DNA of 64,000 nt from Bradyrhizobium cytisi (lineage in GTDB: Bacteria; Pseudomonadota; Alphaproteobacteria; Rhizobiales; Xanthobacteraceae), in the NCBI RefSeq assembly GCF_008123515.1, contig NZ_VSSR01000047.1, positions 1 to 64,000 on the forward strand, written 5' to 3'. The notes under the pieces are model-generated. The model did no database searches, had not been told where the DNA came from, and saw nothing but the letters and a program-made list of their open reading frames with translations. Made by a program: the position numbers and the translations under genes. Of this stretch, positions 45,426 through 54,757 are shown one piece after another (within the stretch, counting starts at the first letter, position 1; each line of letters begins with the position of its first letter).

Positions 45426-47573
45426 ATGGCAAGAGCAGCAAAATCCAAGACGCTTCGTGACGTCGCCGACCTCACCAAGGCGCAGGCCAAGGTCGAGCAC
45501 ATGCGGCTGTCGCTCGAGATCGAGGGACACAACGAGCGCTACTACCAGGACGACGCGCCGACCGTGACCGACGCAGAGTATGACGCCCTGCGCCAGCGCC
45601 TCGATGCGATCGAAAAACGCTTTCCGGAATTCGTCAGTGGCGATTCGCCCTCACAGAAGGTCGGCGCGGCGCCATCCGGGCGCTTCAGGAAAGTCCGGCA
45701 TTCCGTTCCCATGCTTTCGCTCGACAACGCCTTTGCCGAGGAGGACGTCCGCGACTTCGTCGGCCGCATCGTGCGCTTCCTCAAGCTCGACGACGACAAG
45801 GTCAATTTCTCGGCCGAGCCGAAGATCGACGGCCTGTCGATGTCGCTGCGCTACGAGGGCGGCGAGCTCGTCACCGCGGCGACGCGCGGCGACGGCGCAA
45901 TCGGCGAGGATGTCACGGCCAACATCCGCACGCTCGAAGACGTGCCGCAGAAGCTGAAGGGCCGCAACATTCCCGATATCTGCGAGGTCCGCGGCGAGGT
46001 CTACATGACCAAGAAGGCCTTTCTCGCGCTCAACGAGCGGCAGAAGGCGGCTGGCGATACCATCTTCGCCAACCCGCGTAATTCGGCCGCGGGCTCCCTG
46101 CGGCAGAAGGATCCGACCATCACAGCATCGCGCCCGCTCGGCTTCTTCGCCTATGCCTGGGGCGAGATGAGCGCGATGCCCGAGGATACGCAGAGCGGCA
46201 TGATCCACTGGTTCGAGCGCTGCGGCTTCAAGACCAATCCGCTGACAAAACTCTGTCACTCGGTCGAGGAGCTGATCGCGTTCCATCAGAGCATCGAGGA
46301 AGAGCGCGCCGAGCTCGACTACGATATCGACGGCGTCGTCTACAAGGTCGACCGCATCGACTGGCAGGAGCGGCTCGGTTTCGTCTCGCGCACGCCGCGT
46401 TGGGGCATCGCGCACAAATTCCCGGCCGAACGGGCCGTGACGGTGCTGCGCGACATCGAGATCCAGGTCGGCCGTACCGGCTCGTTCACGCCGGTCGGCA
46501 AGCTCGAGCCGGTCGGCGTCGGCGGCGTGATCGTGCAGAACGTCACGCTGCACAACGAGGACTACATCAGGGGCATCGGCAACAAGGGCGAGGTGCTGCG
46601 CGAGGGGCGCGACATCCGGATCGGTGATACCGTCGTAGTCCAGCGCGCCGGCGACGTGATCCCGCAGATCGTCGACGTCGTCCTCGACAAGCGCCCGAAG
46701 AGCGCCAGGGAATACCACTTCCCGAAGAAGTGCCCGTGTCCGCTGCATACCGACGTCGTGCGCGGGGAGACGGCCGCCGGCGAAGAGGAATCCCGCGCCC
46801 GCTGCACTGGCGAGTTTGCCTGCCCCTATCAGAAGATCGAGCATCTCAAGCTGTTCGTGTCGCGGCGCGCCTTCGACATCGACGGTCTCGGCGAGAAGCA
46901 GCTGCAGCATTTCTTCGATGAAGGATGGGTGAAGGAGCCCTCCGACATCTTCACACTGGAGAAGCGCAACGCGAAGCTCAAGCTCGAGGAGATCGAGGGC
47001 TACGGCGCGACCTCGGTCCGCAATCTGTTCGGTGCCATCGAGAGCCGGCGCAAGATCGCGCTGGAGCGCTTCGTCTATGCGCTCGGCATGCGCCATGTCG
47101 GTGAGACAACCGCCTTGGCGCTCGCGCGCGGCTACGGCTCCTGGGAGGCCTTTCACGATGCCTGCCTCAAGGTCGCCAAGGGCGACGAGGAGGCGAAGGC
47201 GGAGATGGATGCGCTCGACCAGATCGGCCACACCGTGATCAAGAGCATCGCCGATTATTTCGGCGAGAGTCACAATCGCGGCATTGTCGAGCGGCTGACC
47301 AAAGAGGTCGAGATCGTCGACGCGGAGAGGCCGAAGGGCAACTCCGCGGTCGCCGGCAAGACCGTGGTGTTCACCGGCTCCCTGGAGAAGATGACGCGCG
47401 ACGAAGCCAAGGCGACCGCGGAGCGATTGGGCGCCAAGGTCTCGGGCTCGGTGTCGAAGAAGACCGATCTCGTCGTTGCCGGCCCCGGCGCGGGCTCGAA
47501 GCTCGCAGAGGCTAACAAGCACGGCGTCAAGGTACTGACCGAGGACGAGTGGCTCAAGCTGATCGGAGAGTGA
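45426..47573 (+). CDS. ligA: NAD+-dependent DNA ligase
   Basis: 715 residues from the ATG at 45426. Domains in order: Ia (NAD binding), adenylation with the AMP-accepting Lys133 (EPKIDG), OB fold, a zinc finger with cysteines at 'K-C-P-C-P' and 'C-T-G-E-F-A-C-P', helix-hairpin-helix repeats, and a C-terminal BRCT domain ('G-K-T-V-V-F-T-G-S-L'). It seals nicks in replication and repair. About 40 residues longer than E. coli LigA, mostly in the zinc finger loop. Confidence 0.97.
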   Translation: MARAAKSKTLRDVADLTKAQAKVEHMRLSLEIEGHNERYYQDDAPTVTDAEYDALRQRLDAIEKRFPEFVSGDSPSQKVGAAPSGRFRKVRHSVPMLSLDNAFAEEDVRDFVGRIVRFLKLDDDKVNFSAEPKIDGLSMSLRYEGGELVTAATRGDGAIGEDVTANIRTLEDVPQKLKGRNIPDICEVRGEVYMTKKAFLALNERQKAAGDTIFANPRNSAAGSLRQKDPTITASRPLGFFAYAWGEMSAMPEDTQSGMIHWFERCGFKTNPLTKLCHSVEELIAFHQSIEEERAELDYDIDGVVYKVDRIDWQERLGFVSRTPRWGIAHKFPAERAVTVLRDIEIQVGRTGSFTPVGKLEPVGVGGVIVQNVTLHNEDYIRGIGNKGEVLREGRDIRIGDTVVVQRAGDVIPQIVDVVLDKRPKSAREYHFPKKCPCPLHTDVVRGETAAGEEESRARCTGEFACPYQKIEHLKLFVSRRAFDIDGLGEKQLQHFFDEGWVKEPSDIFTLEKRNAKLKLEEIEGYGATSVRNLFGAIESRRKIALERFVYALGMRHVGETTALALARGYGSWEAFHDACLKVAKGDEEAKAEMDALDQIGHTVIKSIADYFGESHNRGIVERLTKEVEIVDAERPKGNSAVAGKTVVFTGSLEKMTRDEAKATAERLGAKVSGSVSKKTDLVVAGPGAGSKLAEANKHGVKVLTEDEWLKLIGE

Positions 47574-47578
47574 GGTCT

Positions 47579-47675
47579 CTCCTCGTCATTGCGAGGAGCC
47601 CTTGCGACGAAGCAATCCAGACTGCATCTGCTGTGACAGTCTGGATTGCTTCGCTTCGCTCGCAATGACGAGGAG
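47579..47675. repeat. Dispersed palindromic element (CGTCATTGCGAGG family)
   Basis: Outer arms CTCCTCGTCATTGCGAG and CTCGCAATGACGAGGAG, inner arms around GCAATCCAGACTG/CAGTCTGGATTGC. It lies between convergent ligA and the Bcr-like gene, where it may also end transcription. A half-copy is at 256-285. Confidence 0.85.
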
Positions 47676-47690
47676 AGGGCGTACCGCGCC

Positions 47691-48971
47691 TCACATCATC
47701 ACGCTCTCTTCCCCCTCCGCCTGCTCGATCAATTCCTCGCTCACCATCAGTTCGCGGCGGGGGACGACGAAGATCATCATGCAGGCGCAGAGCAGCGAGA
47801 CGGCGAGCACGGCCGAGGTCAGCGGCAGCGTCGTTGCGGAGTGGCCGCCGAGATAGGCGCCGAATTGCGACATCAGCGCGCCGATCCCTTGCTGGAGAAA
47901 GCCCATCGCGCCTGACGCGGTACCGGCGGCTTCGGGACGGATGCTAATCGCACCGGCGGCGGAGTTCGCCATCACGAAGGCGTTGCCGACCATCACGATC
48001 ATCTGCGTGCCGAACAGCCAGGCCGGCGCCTCGTTCCAGCCGGTAAAGCTCCAGAGCAGGTTCAACAGGCTGCCGCAGAGTTGCAGGCCGAGCCCGAACC
48101 AGATCAGCTTCTCCAGCGAGTGCCGCGGCGCAAAGCGCACGCAAAGCAGGTTGCCGACCAGATACGCAAATCCCGTTGTGGCGAACCACGCGCCGTATTC
48201 GGCACTGGTCCGGCCCATCTGCGTCACGACGATGTAGGGGCCCCCGCCGGCGAAGGTGAAGATGATCTGCGACGCCAGCACCTGGCACATCACATAGCCG
48301 ATGAAGGCTCGGCTCTTGATCAGGGTGCCGACGTCGCTGCGAAAGCCGCCACTGCCGATCGCGCGGTCGCGGCGCGTCTCAGGCAACGCGATGGCGATGC
48401 CGACGGCGACTGCAAGCGCGCCGATCGTGACGGCGTAGAAGATCGCCCGCCAGCCAAACGCGGTCTCGATCAGGCCGCCGGTGAGCGGTGAGACCATCTG
48501 GCCGATCATCAGGGCGGCGATCACGAGGCTGATCATGGAGGCGACACGGTCGCGCTCGTAGATGTCGCGGATGATGGCCCGGCTGACCACCATGCCCGAG
48601 GCGCCGCCGAGCGCCTGGAAGAAGCGTGCTGCGATCAGCTGCGGCAGGGTTTCGGCAAAGATGCAGGCGACGCTGGCCGCGACCATCAACGCGAGGCCGC
48701 CAAGCAGTACCGGACGGCGGCCGAACCTGTCCGACAGCGGCCCCATGATCAGCTGCGACAGCGCGATGCCGACCATATAGAGCGACACCGTCATCTGCGC
48801 GATCGAGATGTCGCGGCCGAAATTCGTCGCCAGCACGGGCAGCGCCGGCACCAGGATGTAGAGCGAGATCGGCGCGATCCCGGTCATGACGACCAGCAGC
48901 AGCAACACCACGCGCGACGTCGCGATGTTCTTCGTCGCCGCCTCCGGCGGTCTGCTGATCATGCCGTGCAT
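47691..48971 (-). CDS. Bcr/CflA family multidrug efflux MFS transporter
   Basis: 426 residues, twelve membrane helices. The Bcr/CflA marks are 'D-I-S-I-A-Q-M-T-V-S-L-Y-M-V-G-I-A-L-S-Q' after helix 1, the MFS loop 'G-P-L-S-D-R-F-G-R-R-P-V-L-L' and 'R-F-F-Q-A-L-G-G-A-S-G' in helix 4. Related proteins export bicyclomycin, chloramphenicol or sulfonamides. ATGs at 48971 and 48962 are both possible starts. A tandem TTCGAAT pair lies 12 bases upstream. Monocistronic. Confidence 0.88.
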   Translation of the reverse strand: MHGMISRPPEAATKNIATSRVVLLLLVVMTGIAPISLYILVPALPVLATNFGRDISIAQMTVSLYMVGIALSQLIMGPLSDRFGRRPVLLGGLALMVAASVACIFAETLPQLIAARFFQALGGASGMVVSRAIIRDIYERDRVASMISLVIAALMIGQMVSPLTGGLIETAFGWRAIFYAVTIGALAVAVGIAIALPETRRDRAIGSGGFRSDVGTLIKSRAFIGYVMCQVLASQIIFTFAGGGPYIVVTQMGRTSAEYGAWFATTGFAYLVGNLLCVRFAPRHSLEKLIWFGLGLQLCGSLLNLLWSFTGWNEAPAWLFGTQMIVMVGNAFVMANSAAGAISIRPEAAGTASGAMGFLQQGIGALMSQFGAYLGGHSATTLPLTSAVLAVSLLCACMMIFVVPRRELMVSEELIEQAEGEESVMM

Positions 48972-49104
48972 GTGCGTCCGTCTTTCGAATTTCGAATCGG
49001 ACTGTAGCGTGCTTGCACAAGACGGAAATCGGCGTTTCGGAATGCGGCTATACCGATTCCGGGACGGTTATGCCGACGGTGCGAATGACCGCCCCGGCCT
49101 CCGC

Positions 49105-49206
49105 TGTCATTCCCCGCGAAGGCGGGGAATCCAGTACCCCGCGGCTTTTCCGCAGGCGTTTACTGCCTCTGGAATACTGGATGCCCCGCCTGCGCGGGGC
49201 ATGACA
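49105..49206. repeat. Dispersed palindromic element (TGTCATTCCCCGCG family)
   Basis: Arms TGTCATTCCCCGCGAAGGCG and CGCCTGCGCGGGGCATGACA, with inner TCCAGTA/TACTGGA pairing. A third arm family, distinct from the CGTCATGG and GTCCCGGAC elements. It occupies much of the 284-base gap between two minus-strand genes. Confidence 0.8.
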
Positions 49207-49255
49207 CTTCTCGTAGGATGAGAGTTGCGCAAATCGCGTAGCGCTATGCGCGGCG

Positions 49256-51082
49256 CTACGTCAGCTCGACCGTGGCCTGATCGAGCCACGCCTTCGTCAC
49301 CTCGTCCAGCGCCGGCCCCACCTCGGCGCGGACGCGCGCGTGGTAGGCATTGAGCCAGGCGAGCTCTTCCTTGCTCAGCATCGCCGCGTCGATGAGCCGG
49401 CGGTCGATCGGCGCCAGCGTCAGCGTCTCGAACGCGTTCATCGATTTCTCGGCACCCTCGATGTTGGCGGCGACCACCAGCTCGAGGTTCTCGATGCGAA
49501 TGCCAAAACCGTCGGTCTTGTAATAGCCGGGCTCGTTGGAGAGGATCATGCCGCGTTTCAGCGGCGTGGTGCCGAGCTTCGAGATCCGCGCCGGGCCTTC
49601 GTGCACACTGAGATAGCTGCCGACGCCGTGGCCGGTGCCGTGCTCGAAATCGACGCCGGCGGCCCAGAGATATTGCCGCGCCAGCGTGTCGAGCTGCGCG
49701 CCGGTGGTGCCGTCGGGAAACACCGCACGCGCGATCGCGATATGGCCGCGGAGCACGCGGGTAAAGCGGTCGCGCATCTCCTCGGTTGGCTCCCCCACCG
49801 CCATGGTGCGGGTGACGTCGGTGGTGCCGTCTTCATACTGCGCGCCGGAATCGATCAGCAGCAGGTCGCCGCGGGCGATCCGCCGGTTGCTCTTGCGGGT
49901 GACGCGGTAGTGCACGATGGCGCCGTTCGGACCGGTGCCGGATATGGTCGGGAACGATACGTCCTTCAGCGCACCGGTGTCGCGGCGGAACGTCTCCAGC
50001 GCCTCGACCGCATCGATCTCGGTGAGCTTGCCGCTTCCTGCCTCGCGATCGATGAAGGCGAGGAAACGCGCCAGTGCAATTGCGTCGCGCCGGTGCGCCG
50101 TCTGCGTCCCCTTGATCTCGGTCGCGTTCTTCACGGCCTTCAGCAGCGCAATCGGATCGCTGCCGCGCACCGGCTTGCCGCCGCCGCCCGAGATCAACCG
50201 GCTCAGCGCGTCGGCCGCGGTGGCGTTGTCGAGCGCAATCGCAGCGCCGCTCTTGGCGAGCGCCATCAGCGTCGGCGTCAGCGCATCGGGCTCGCGCACA
50301 TCGGCCGACTGCTCGAGATGGTCGCGCGAGAGGTTGGAGAGCTTGCGGTGGTCGATGAAGACGGTTGGCCGGCCGACCTTGGGCACCAGCGCGTAGGACA
50401 GCGGCAGCGGCGTATGCGCGACGTCGGCGCCGCGGATGTTGAAGGTCCAGGCGACCGCGTGGCTATCCGACAGCACCAGCGCGTCGGCCCCCAATTTCTC
50501 GATCTCGCTCTTGATCTGGGCCAGCTTCTCGGCCTCGGCGACACCGGCATATTGCAGGCCGTGGATCGCGACCGGCGCGACGGGCGGCTGCGGCCGATCC
50601 TGCCAGACCGCGTCGACCGGATTGCTGTCGACCGCCACCAGTTCGGCACCGGCCTTCGCACAGGCGGCCGAGAGACGCTCGGTTGCCGCAAAAGTGTGCA
50701 GCCACGGATCAAATCCCAGGCGATCGCCGGATTTGAGATGCGCCAAGACCCAGCTCTCCGGCGGCGGATCGATCAGCGACTCCACCGCCCACGCCTTGGC
50801 GTCGATCTGCTTGGCCGCCTGGATCGTGTAACGGCCATCGACGAACAATGCAGCTTCCTGGCTCAGCACCACGGCGAGCCCGGCCGAGCCGGTAAAGCCG
50901 GTTACCCAGGCGAGTCGCTCTTCGGAGGGGGCCACATACTCATTCTGCTGCTGATCGGCGCGCGGAATGACGAAGCCGGTCAGCTTGCGGCGGACGAGCT
51001 CTTCACGGAGTGCGGCGAGCCGCGCCGCCAGTGCGACGCCGGCTTCGGGCTCCTCGAACGTCTGAAAGTGTGCTTCGAACAT
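49256..51082 (-). CDS. M24 family aminopeptidase P (Xaa-Pro aminopeptidase)
   Basis: 608 residues, three-domain form like eukaryotic APP1. Two creatinase-like N-terminal domains ('V-A-P-S-E-E-R-L-A-W-V-T-G-F-T-G-S-A-G' is characteristic) precede the pita-bread catalytic domain. Its metal ligands sit in 'L-L-I-D-S-G-A-Q-Y-E-D-G-T-T-D-V-T-R', 'H-G-T-G-H-G-V-G', 'S-N-E-P-G-Y-Y' and 'I-E-N-L-E'. It removes N-terminal residues ahead of proline and is cytosolic. It starts at 51082 and is divergent from a small basic gene. Confidence 0.92.
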   Translation of the reverse strand: MFEAHFQTFEEPEAGVALAARLAALREELVRRKLTGFVIPRADQQQNEYVAPSEERLAWVTGFTGSAGLAVVLSQEAALFVDGRYTIQAAKQIDAKAWAVESLIDPPPESWVLAHLKSGDRLGFDPWLHTFAATERLSAACAKAGAELVAVDSNPVDAVWQDRPQPPVAPVAIHGLQYAGVAEAEKLAQIKSEIEKLGADALVLSDSHAVAWTFNIRGADVAHTPLPLSYALVPKVGRPTVFIDHRKLSNLSRDHLEQSADVREPDALTPTLMALAKSGAAIALDNATAADALSRLISGGGGKPVRGSDPIALLKAVKNATEIKGTQTAHRRDAIALARFLAFIDREAGSGKLTEIDAVEALETFRRDTGALKDVSFPTISGTGPNGAIVHYRVTRKSNRRIARGDLLLIDSGAQYEDGTTDVTRTMAVGEPTEEMRDRFTRVLRGHIAIARAVFPDGTTGAQLDTLARQYLWAAGVDFEHGTGHGVGSYLSVHEGPARISKLGTTPLKRGMILSNEPGYYKTDGFGIRIENLELVVAANIEGAEKSMNAFETLTLAPIDRRLIDAAMLSKEELAWLNAYHARVRAEVGPALDEVTKAWLDQATVELT

Positions 51083-51267
51083 GGCTCAGTTTAGGATCAT
51101 GAGGATCAGTCCGCAATGTAGACGCATTTGAGGTCGCATCTGGCATGGACCGTGCTTGAAATAGTTCCATTCGAATTGAGTGGAGTAAAGGATGCAGCAG
51201 TTGCGCTTCGTCCGAATAACAGGGAAATTCGAGCAAGTGGTTCATCTCAACGGCGAGGGGACACACG

Positions 51268-51447
51268 ATGCCAGCGTTCACGTTTGAGAAGATTTCGCCG
51301 CCGGTGCGCCGCGCACCCGCAGCAACGACACCGAAGAAGCCGCGCGGCCTCATCAGCCAGATGATCGATCGCGTCGCCGAGCGGCGCGCCAAGCGGGCGT
51401 TGCGGGATGAGCGCGCGATGCGCCGGGACGACAAGCCGGCGGAGTAA
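51268..51447 (+). CDS. Small basic protein of unknown function (59 residues)
   Basis: ATG at 51268 with GAGGGG 7 bases upstream. The 59-residue product begins MPAFTFEKISPP, has a Pro/Lys-rich middle and a helix with alternating Arg, Ala and Asp/Glu ('D-R-V-A-E-R-R-A-K-R-A-L-R-D-E-R'). High charge and codon bias like its neighbours argue for a real gene. It may bind nucleic acid. No family recognised. The 185 bases upstream (51083-51267) are the shared divergent promoter region and show nothing else. Confidence 0.55.
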   Translation: MPAFTFEKISPPVRRAPAATTPKKPRGLISQMIDRVAERRAKRALRDERAMRRDDKPAE

Positions 51448-51473
51448 AGCGGCCTTCCTTCCGCGGACGCAGC

Positions 51474-52361
51474 TTACCCCATCTTCCGCAGCAACAAGCT
51501 GCTCCACCCCTCGATCCGCAGATGCCGCAACGGCACGAGGCCGCGCGCGCGATAGGCGGCGATCACGGCGGGGGCCTGGTGGGTCAACAGGCCGGAGAGA
51601 ATGACACGGGCGCGGGGCGCAAGATGTTGGACCATCGGACCTGCCAGTTGGCGTAACGGATTGGCAAGGATGTTGGCCAGCACCAGGTCGAACGGGCCGC
51701 TTTTGGCAAAGTCCGGCGCAGCGAAGCCGGTGGCCCGGATCACCCGCACGTATTGACCAGCTTCGTTCAGGGCCGCGTTCTCGGCCGCGACCCGCACGGA
51801 AGGCGGGTCGATGTCGGAGGCCAGCACCGCGCGATGCAGCGCTTTGGCTGCCGCGATCCCCAACACGCCGGTGCCGGTGCCGAGGTCGAGTACGCGCTTC
51901 GGCCGTGCGTGTTTCAGGACATGGTCAAGCAGAAGTAAACAGCCACGCGTGGTGCCGTGGTGGCCGGTTCCGAACGCGAGCGCCGCCTCGATCTCGATGG
52001 CGAGCTTGTTTTGCGCCACGCGGTCGCGGTCGTGGCTGCCATGGACGACGAATCGTCCGGCCGGCACCGGGACGAGATCCTCCAGGCTCGCCTTGACCCA
52101 GTCCTTGGCCTCGATCGTGTCGAAGACAAGCGTGGCGGCGATGTCATTTCCTGCTGAAGTTGCAACGAGTTCGCGGAGCAATTCCTGATCCGGCGCCTCG
52201 GCAAAATGCAGCGTGACGTCCCATTGTCCGTCGGGCCGCTCGAAGGCGGCGACCGCCGCATCGCCCTCGAAAAAGACCTCCGTGAGCACGTCGACGACAC
52301 GCCTGGCGGCAGCCTCGTTGGGAAGCGAAAAATTGGCGCGATGGGTAGGGGAAGGCTGCAT
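51474..52361 (-). CDS. prmA: Ribosomal protein L11 methyltransferase
   Basis: 295 residues. C-terminal Rossmann methyltransferase with SAM motif 'V-L-D-L-G-T-G-T-G-V-L-G-I-A-A-A-K', followed by 'A-S-D-I-D-P-P-S-V' and the catalytic 'L-V-L-A-N-I-L-A-N-P-L'. PrmA trimethylates ribosomal protein L11. It converges with the small basic gene and is divergent from the Flp pilin gene. Confidence 0.93.
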   Translation of the reverse strand: MQPSPTHRANFSLPNEAAARRVVDVLTEVFFEGDAAVAAFERPDGQWDVTLHFAEAPDQELLRELVATSAGNDIAATLVFDTIEAKDWVKASLEDLVPVPAGRFVVHGSHDRDRVAQNKLAIEIEAALAFGTGHHGTTRGCLLLLDHVLKHARPKRVLDLGTGTGVLGIAAAKALHRAVLASDIDPPSVRVAAENAALNEAGQYVRVIRATGFAAPDFAKSGPFDLVLANILANPLRQLAGPMVQHLAPRARVILSGLLTHQAPAVIAAYRARGLVPLRHLRIEGWSSLLLRKMG

Positions 52362-52516
52362 TCTAGGGGTCCGTCCGCTTCAATTTTTGGAACTTTTAGT
52401 CACAATTTTCCGCGTAACTTGCAGTTCCCAGATTAACCCCGCCGTAGGTTGTGGACCGTACTTTCCCGGATGTTAGACCCAACCAACACACCTTGAGATG
52501 GAAATGGAGGCGAATC

Positions 52517-52681
52517 TTGAAGCGCATGGTTTCGAAGTTCTGGTCCGATGAATCCGGTGCGACTGCGATCGAATACGGCCTGATCGCAGCCGGTATCGCA
52601 CTGGCGATCATCACCGTGGTTAACAGCCTGGGCACCACCATGAACGACAAGTTCGGTTCGATTAGCAGCTCCTTGAAGTAA
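52517..52681 (+). CDS. Flp family type IVb pilin, orphan
   Basis: 54 residues from a TTG start at 52517, chosen because GGAGG lies 6 bases upstream; the ATG three codons on (52526) would be 15 bases away. Short basic lead (KRMVSKFW), then 'D-E-S-G-A-T-A-I-E-Y-G-L-I-A-A-G-I-A', the prepilin cleavage and assembly region of Flp pilins, and a Ser-rich end. Flp pilins build tight-adherence (Tad) pili. No tad/cpa genes are near, so it depends on a distant locus. The gap 52362-52516 is its promoter region. Confidence 0.9.
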   Translation: MKRMVSKFWSDESGATAIEYGLIAAGIALAIITVVNSLGTTMNDKFGSISSSLK

Positions 52682-52867
52682 TTTCTGCCTCCGATTTCCT
52701 AGCGGGGCCGCTTTCTTCATAGATGGCTTTTTCGACGACCGCCCGCTGGGGGGAATTGCTCCTGGCGGGTGAAGTCGTTTTTGAGCTCGTTTCGGTAGGA
52801 GCTCCACAGGTTGTCCGCTCATGGATCAGCTCGCGACCCGCCGGCTTATACGCGGCTTATCAACCCC

Positions 52868-52979
52868 TTCTCCACAGCTTGATCCCGGCCTGTACCAAGC
52901 CGCCCGGCCAGGTTTCCACGGCTTCACCACAGCTCTGCCAACAGGCCTGTCCACAGCCCGTCCACAGACCTATCCACGG
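52868..52979. repeat. Cluster of imperfect TCCACA repeats (DnaA-box-like)
   Basis: Within about 110 bases there are TTCTCCACAG, GTTTCCACGG, CTGTCCACAG, CCGTCCACAG and CCTATCCACGG, all on the plus strand, plus two copies of AACAGGCC. The best of them differs from a DnaA box (TTATCCACA) at two positions. They lie just past the stop of the FAD oxidoreductase and could bind DnaA or be a repeat of no function. The remaining part of 52682-52969 shows nothing else. Confidence 0.4.
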
Positions 52980-54580
52980 CTTGCGAACAGGCCGCGGTGA
53001 TCCCGCAAGATCGCCTGCGCCGCGTTGTGGCCTGGCGCGCCGGTGACGCCGCCGCCGGGATGGGCGCCGGAGCCGCAGTGATAGAGGCCCTTCAGGGGCC
53101 CGCGATAATCGGCATGGCCCAGCATCGGCCGCGCCGAGAACAGCTGGTTCAAGGTCAGTGCTCCGTGGAAGATGTCGCCGCCGAGGAGCCCGAACTGCCG
53201 TTCGAGATCGAGCGGGGAGAGGATCTGGCGCCCGAGCACGCTTGTTCCAAAGCCCGGCGCGTAGCTGTCCACCGTCGCGATCATCAGATCGGCGACCTCC
53301 TCGCGGTGGTCGTCCCAGGACTTGCCGTCCGGCAGCTCCGGCGCGACGTGCTGGCAGAACAAGCTCGCGACGTGTTGTCCCGCGGGCGCGAGCGTGTGGT
53401 CGAGCGTCGAGGGGATCAGCATCTCGACGATCGGTTGCCGGCTCCAGCCCTGCGCCCGTGCATCGAGATACGCGCGGTCCATATAGCCGAGATCAGGCGC
53501 CAGGATGATGCCGGAGGTGAGATGATCGCCATCGCCACGCAACGCGGTGAAAGAGGGCAGGCGATCCAGTGCCACGTTCATGCGGAAGGTGCCGGAGCCG
53601 TTCTTCCAGTGACGGATGCGGGCGAGGAAATCGGACGGAAGGGCATCGGCCGCGACCAGCCGGGTATAGAGCAGCTTTGGATTGACGTTGGCCGCGACAT
53701 ATCTGGCGCGGATCGTCGTTCCATTCTCCAGCACCACGCCGACGGCGCGGTCGCGCTCGACGATCACCTCGCGCACGCCGGCATCGGTGTCGATCGTGAC
53801 GCCGCGCCCGCGCGCAGCGCGCGCCATCGCCTGCGTGATCGCGCCCATGCCGCCGATGGCGTGGCCCCAGACGCCCTTCTTGCCGTTCACCTCGCCAAAG
53901 GCATGATGCAGCATCACATAGGCCGAGCCGGCGGCGTAGGGGCTCGCATAATTGCCGACGATGGCGTCGAAGCCGAACAGCGCCTTGACGAGATCGTGCT
54001 CGAACCGCTCGTCCAGCATCTCGCCGGCGGAGCGGGTGAAGAGATCGAGCAGGCTGCGGCTTTGCTCCAGCGTCAGGCCGCGCAGGATGTTGGCCGTACT
54101 CAACGCGTTCGCGGCCTCGCGGATCGCGCCAATGCCAAAGCTGCCGAGCAGGTTCGGTGGCGCCCGCAGCACGAACTGCCGTAGCACGTCGGCGATGTCC
54201 TCGAGCTCGCGCGAAAACCCGTCGAGCGCATCGGCATCGCGCGCACTGAGCCGCGCGACGGAGGCCTTCGTCCGCCCCTCGCCGGTGAGGAGATAGTTGC
54301 CGTCAGGCGCGGGCAGAAAATTCTGGGCGCGCCGTTCGACGACGCGCAGGCCCTGCTCGGTAAGGCCCAGATCGCGGACGACCTTCGGGTTGAGCAGGCT
54401 CACGGTGTAGGCCGCGACCGAATTGCGGAAGCCCGGATGAAACTCCTCCGTGACCGCCGCCCCGCCGACCACCTTGCGGCGTTCGACCACATGCACGCGC
54501 AAGCCCGCCATCGCGAGATAGGCTGCGCAGGTGAGGCCGTTATGGCCAGCGCCGATGATGACGACGTCGGTTTCGCTCAT
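52970..54580 (-). CDS. FAD-dependent oxidoreductase, phytoene-desaturase/PYROXD2-like
   Basis: 536 residues. FAD-binding GxGxxG with Gly10, Gly12 and Gly15 (IIGAGHNG), then 'V-V-E-R-R-K-V-V-G-G-A-A-V-T-E-E' and the C-terminal 'G-S-G-A-H-P-G-G-G-V-T-G-A-P-G-H-N-A-A' that closes the FAD site. The family includes carotenoid desaturases and mammalian PYROXD2. No carotenoid gene is near, so a different substrate is likely. Monocistronic. Confidence 0.85.
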   Translation of the reverse strand: MSETDVVIIGAGHNGLTCAAYLAMAGLRVHVVERRKVVGGAAVTEEFHPGFRNSVAAYTVSLLNPKVVRDLGLTEQGLRVVERRAQNFLPAPDGNYLLTGEGRTKASVARLSARDADALDGFSRELEDIADVLRQFVLRAPPNLLGSFGIGAIREAANALSTANILRGLTLEQSRSLLDLFTRSAGEMLDERFEHDLVKALFGFDAIVGNYASPYAAGSAYVMLHHAFGEVNGKKGVWGHAIGGMGAITQAMARAARGRGVTIDTDAGVREVIVERDRAVGVVLENGTTIRARYVAANVNPKLLYTRLVAADALPSDFLARIRHWKNGSGTFRMNVALDRLPSFTALRGDGDHLTSGIILAPDLGYMDRAYLDARAQGWSRQPIVEMLIPSTLDHTLAPAGQHVASLFCQHVAPELPDGKSWDDHREEVADLMIATVDSYAPGFGTSVLGRQILSPLDLERQFGLLGGDIFHGALTLNQLFSARPMLGHADYRGPLKGLYHCGSGAHPGGGVTGAPGHNAAQAILRDHRGLFASRG

Positions 54581-54603
54581 GATTGATTTCAGAATGTTCC
54601 ACC

Positions 54604-54642
54604 GTCATTCCAGATGGTCCAGAGGACCGCGCCCGGAATGAC
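54604..54642. repeat. Short palindromic element (GTCATTCC arms)
   Basis: GTCATTCC at 54604-54611 pairs with GGAATGAC at 54635-54642, with an inner GGTCC/GGACC pair. A shortened relative of the 17045 element. It sits upstream of two divergent genes. Confidence 0.55.
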
Positions 54643-54757
54643 AGCTGTATATCAGGCATTTCCTGATGCAACATCACGAGACCATTTATTGCCCGTTCGG
54701 GCGCGGTGTGCTCCATTGCGCGCGCCCGGCAGCCGCCGGGGGTAAGCCGGAGCTTCC

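Noticed and set aside
42651..45530. A 959-codon open frame on the minus strand opposite bamD and recN
   Set aside because: It mirrors two well-supported genes in a GC-rich genome, where antisense frames stay open by codon bias. Its product is His/Arg/Leu-rich with no domain.
52723..53046. A 107-codon plus-strand frame over the TCCACA repeats
   Set aside because: Its second half lies antisense to the FAD oxidoreductase and its first half has a Cys/Pro-rich product produced by the repeat. No ribosome site.
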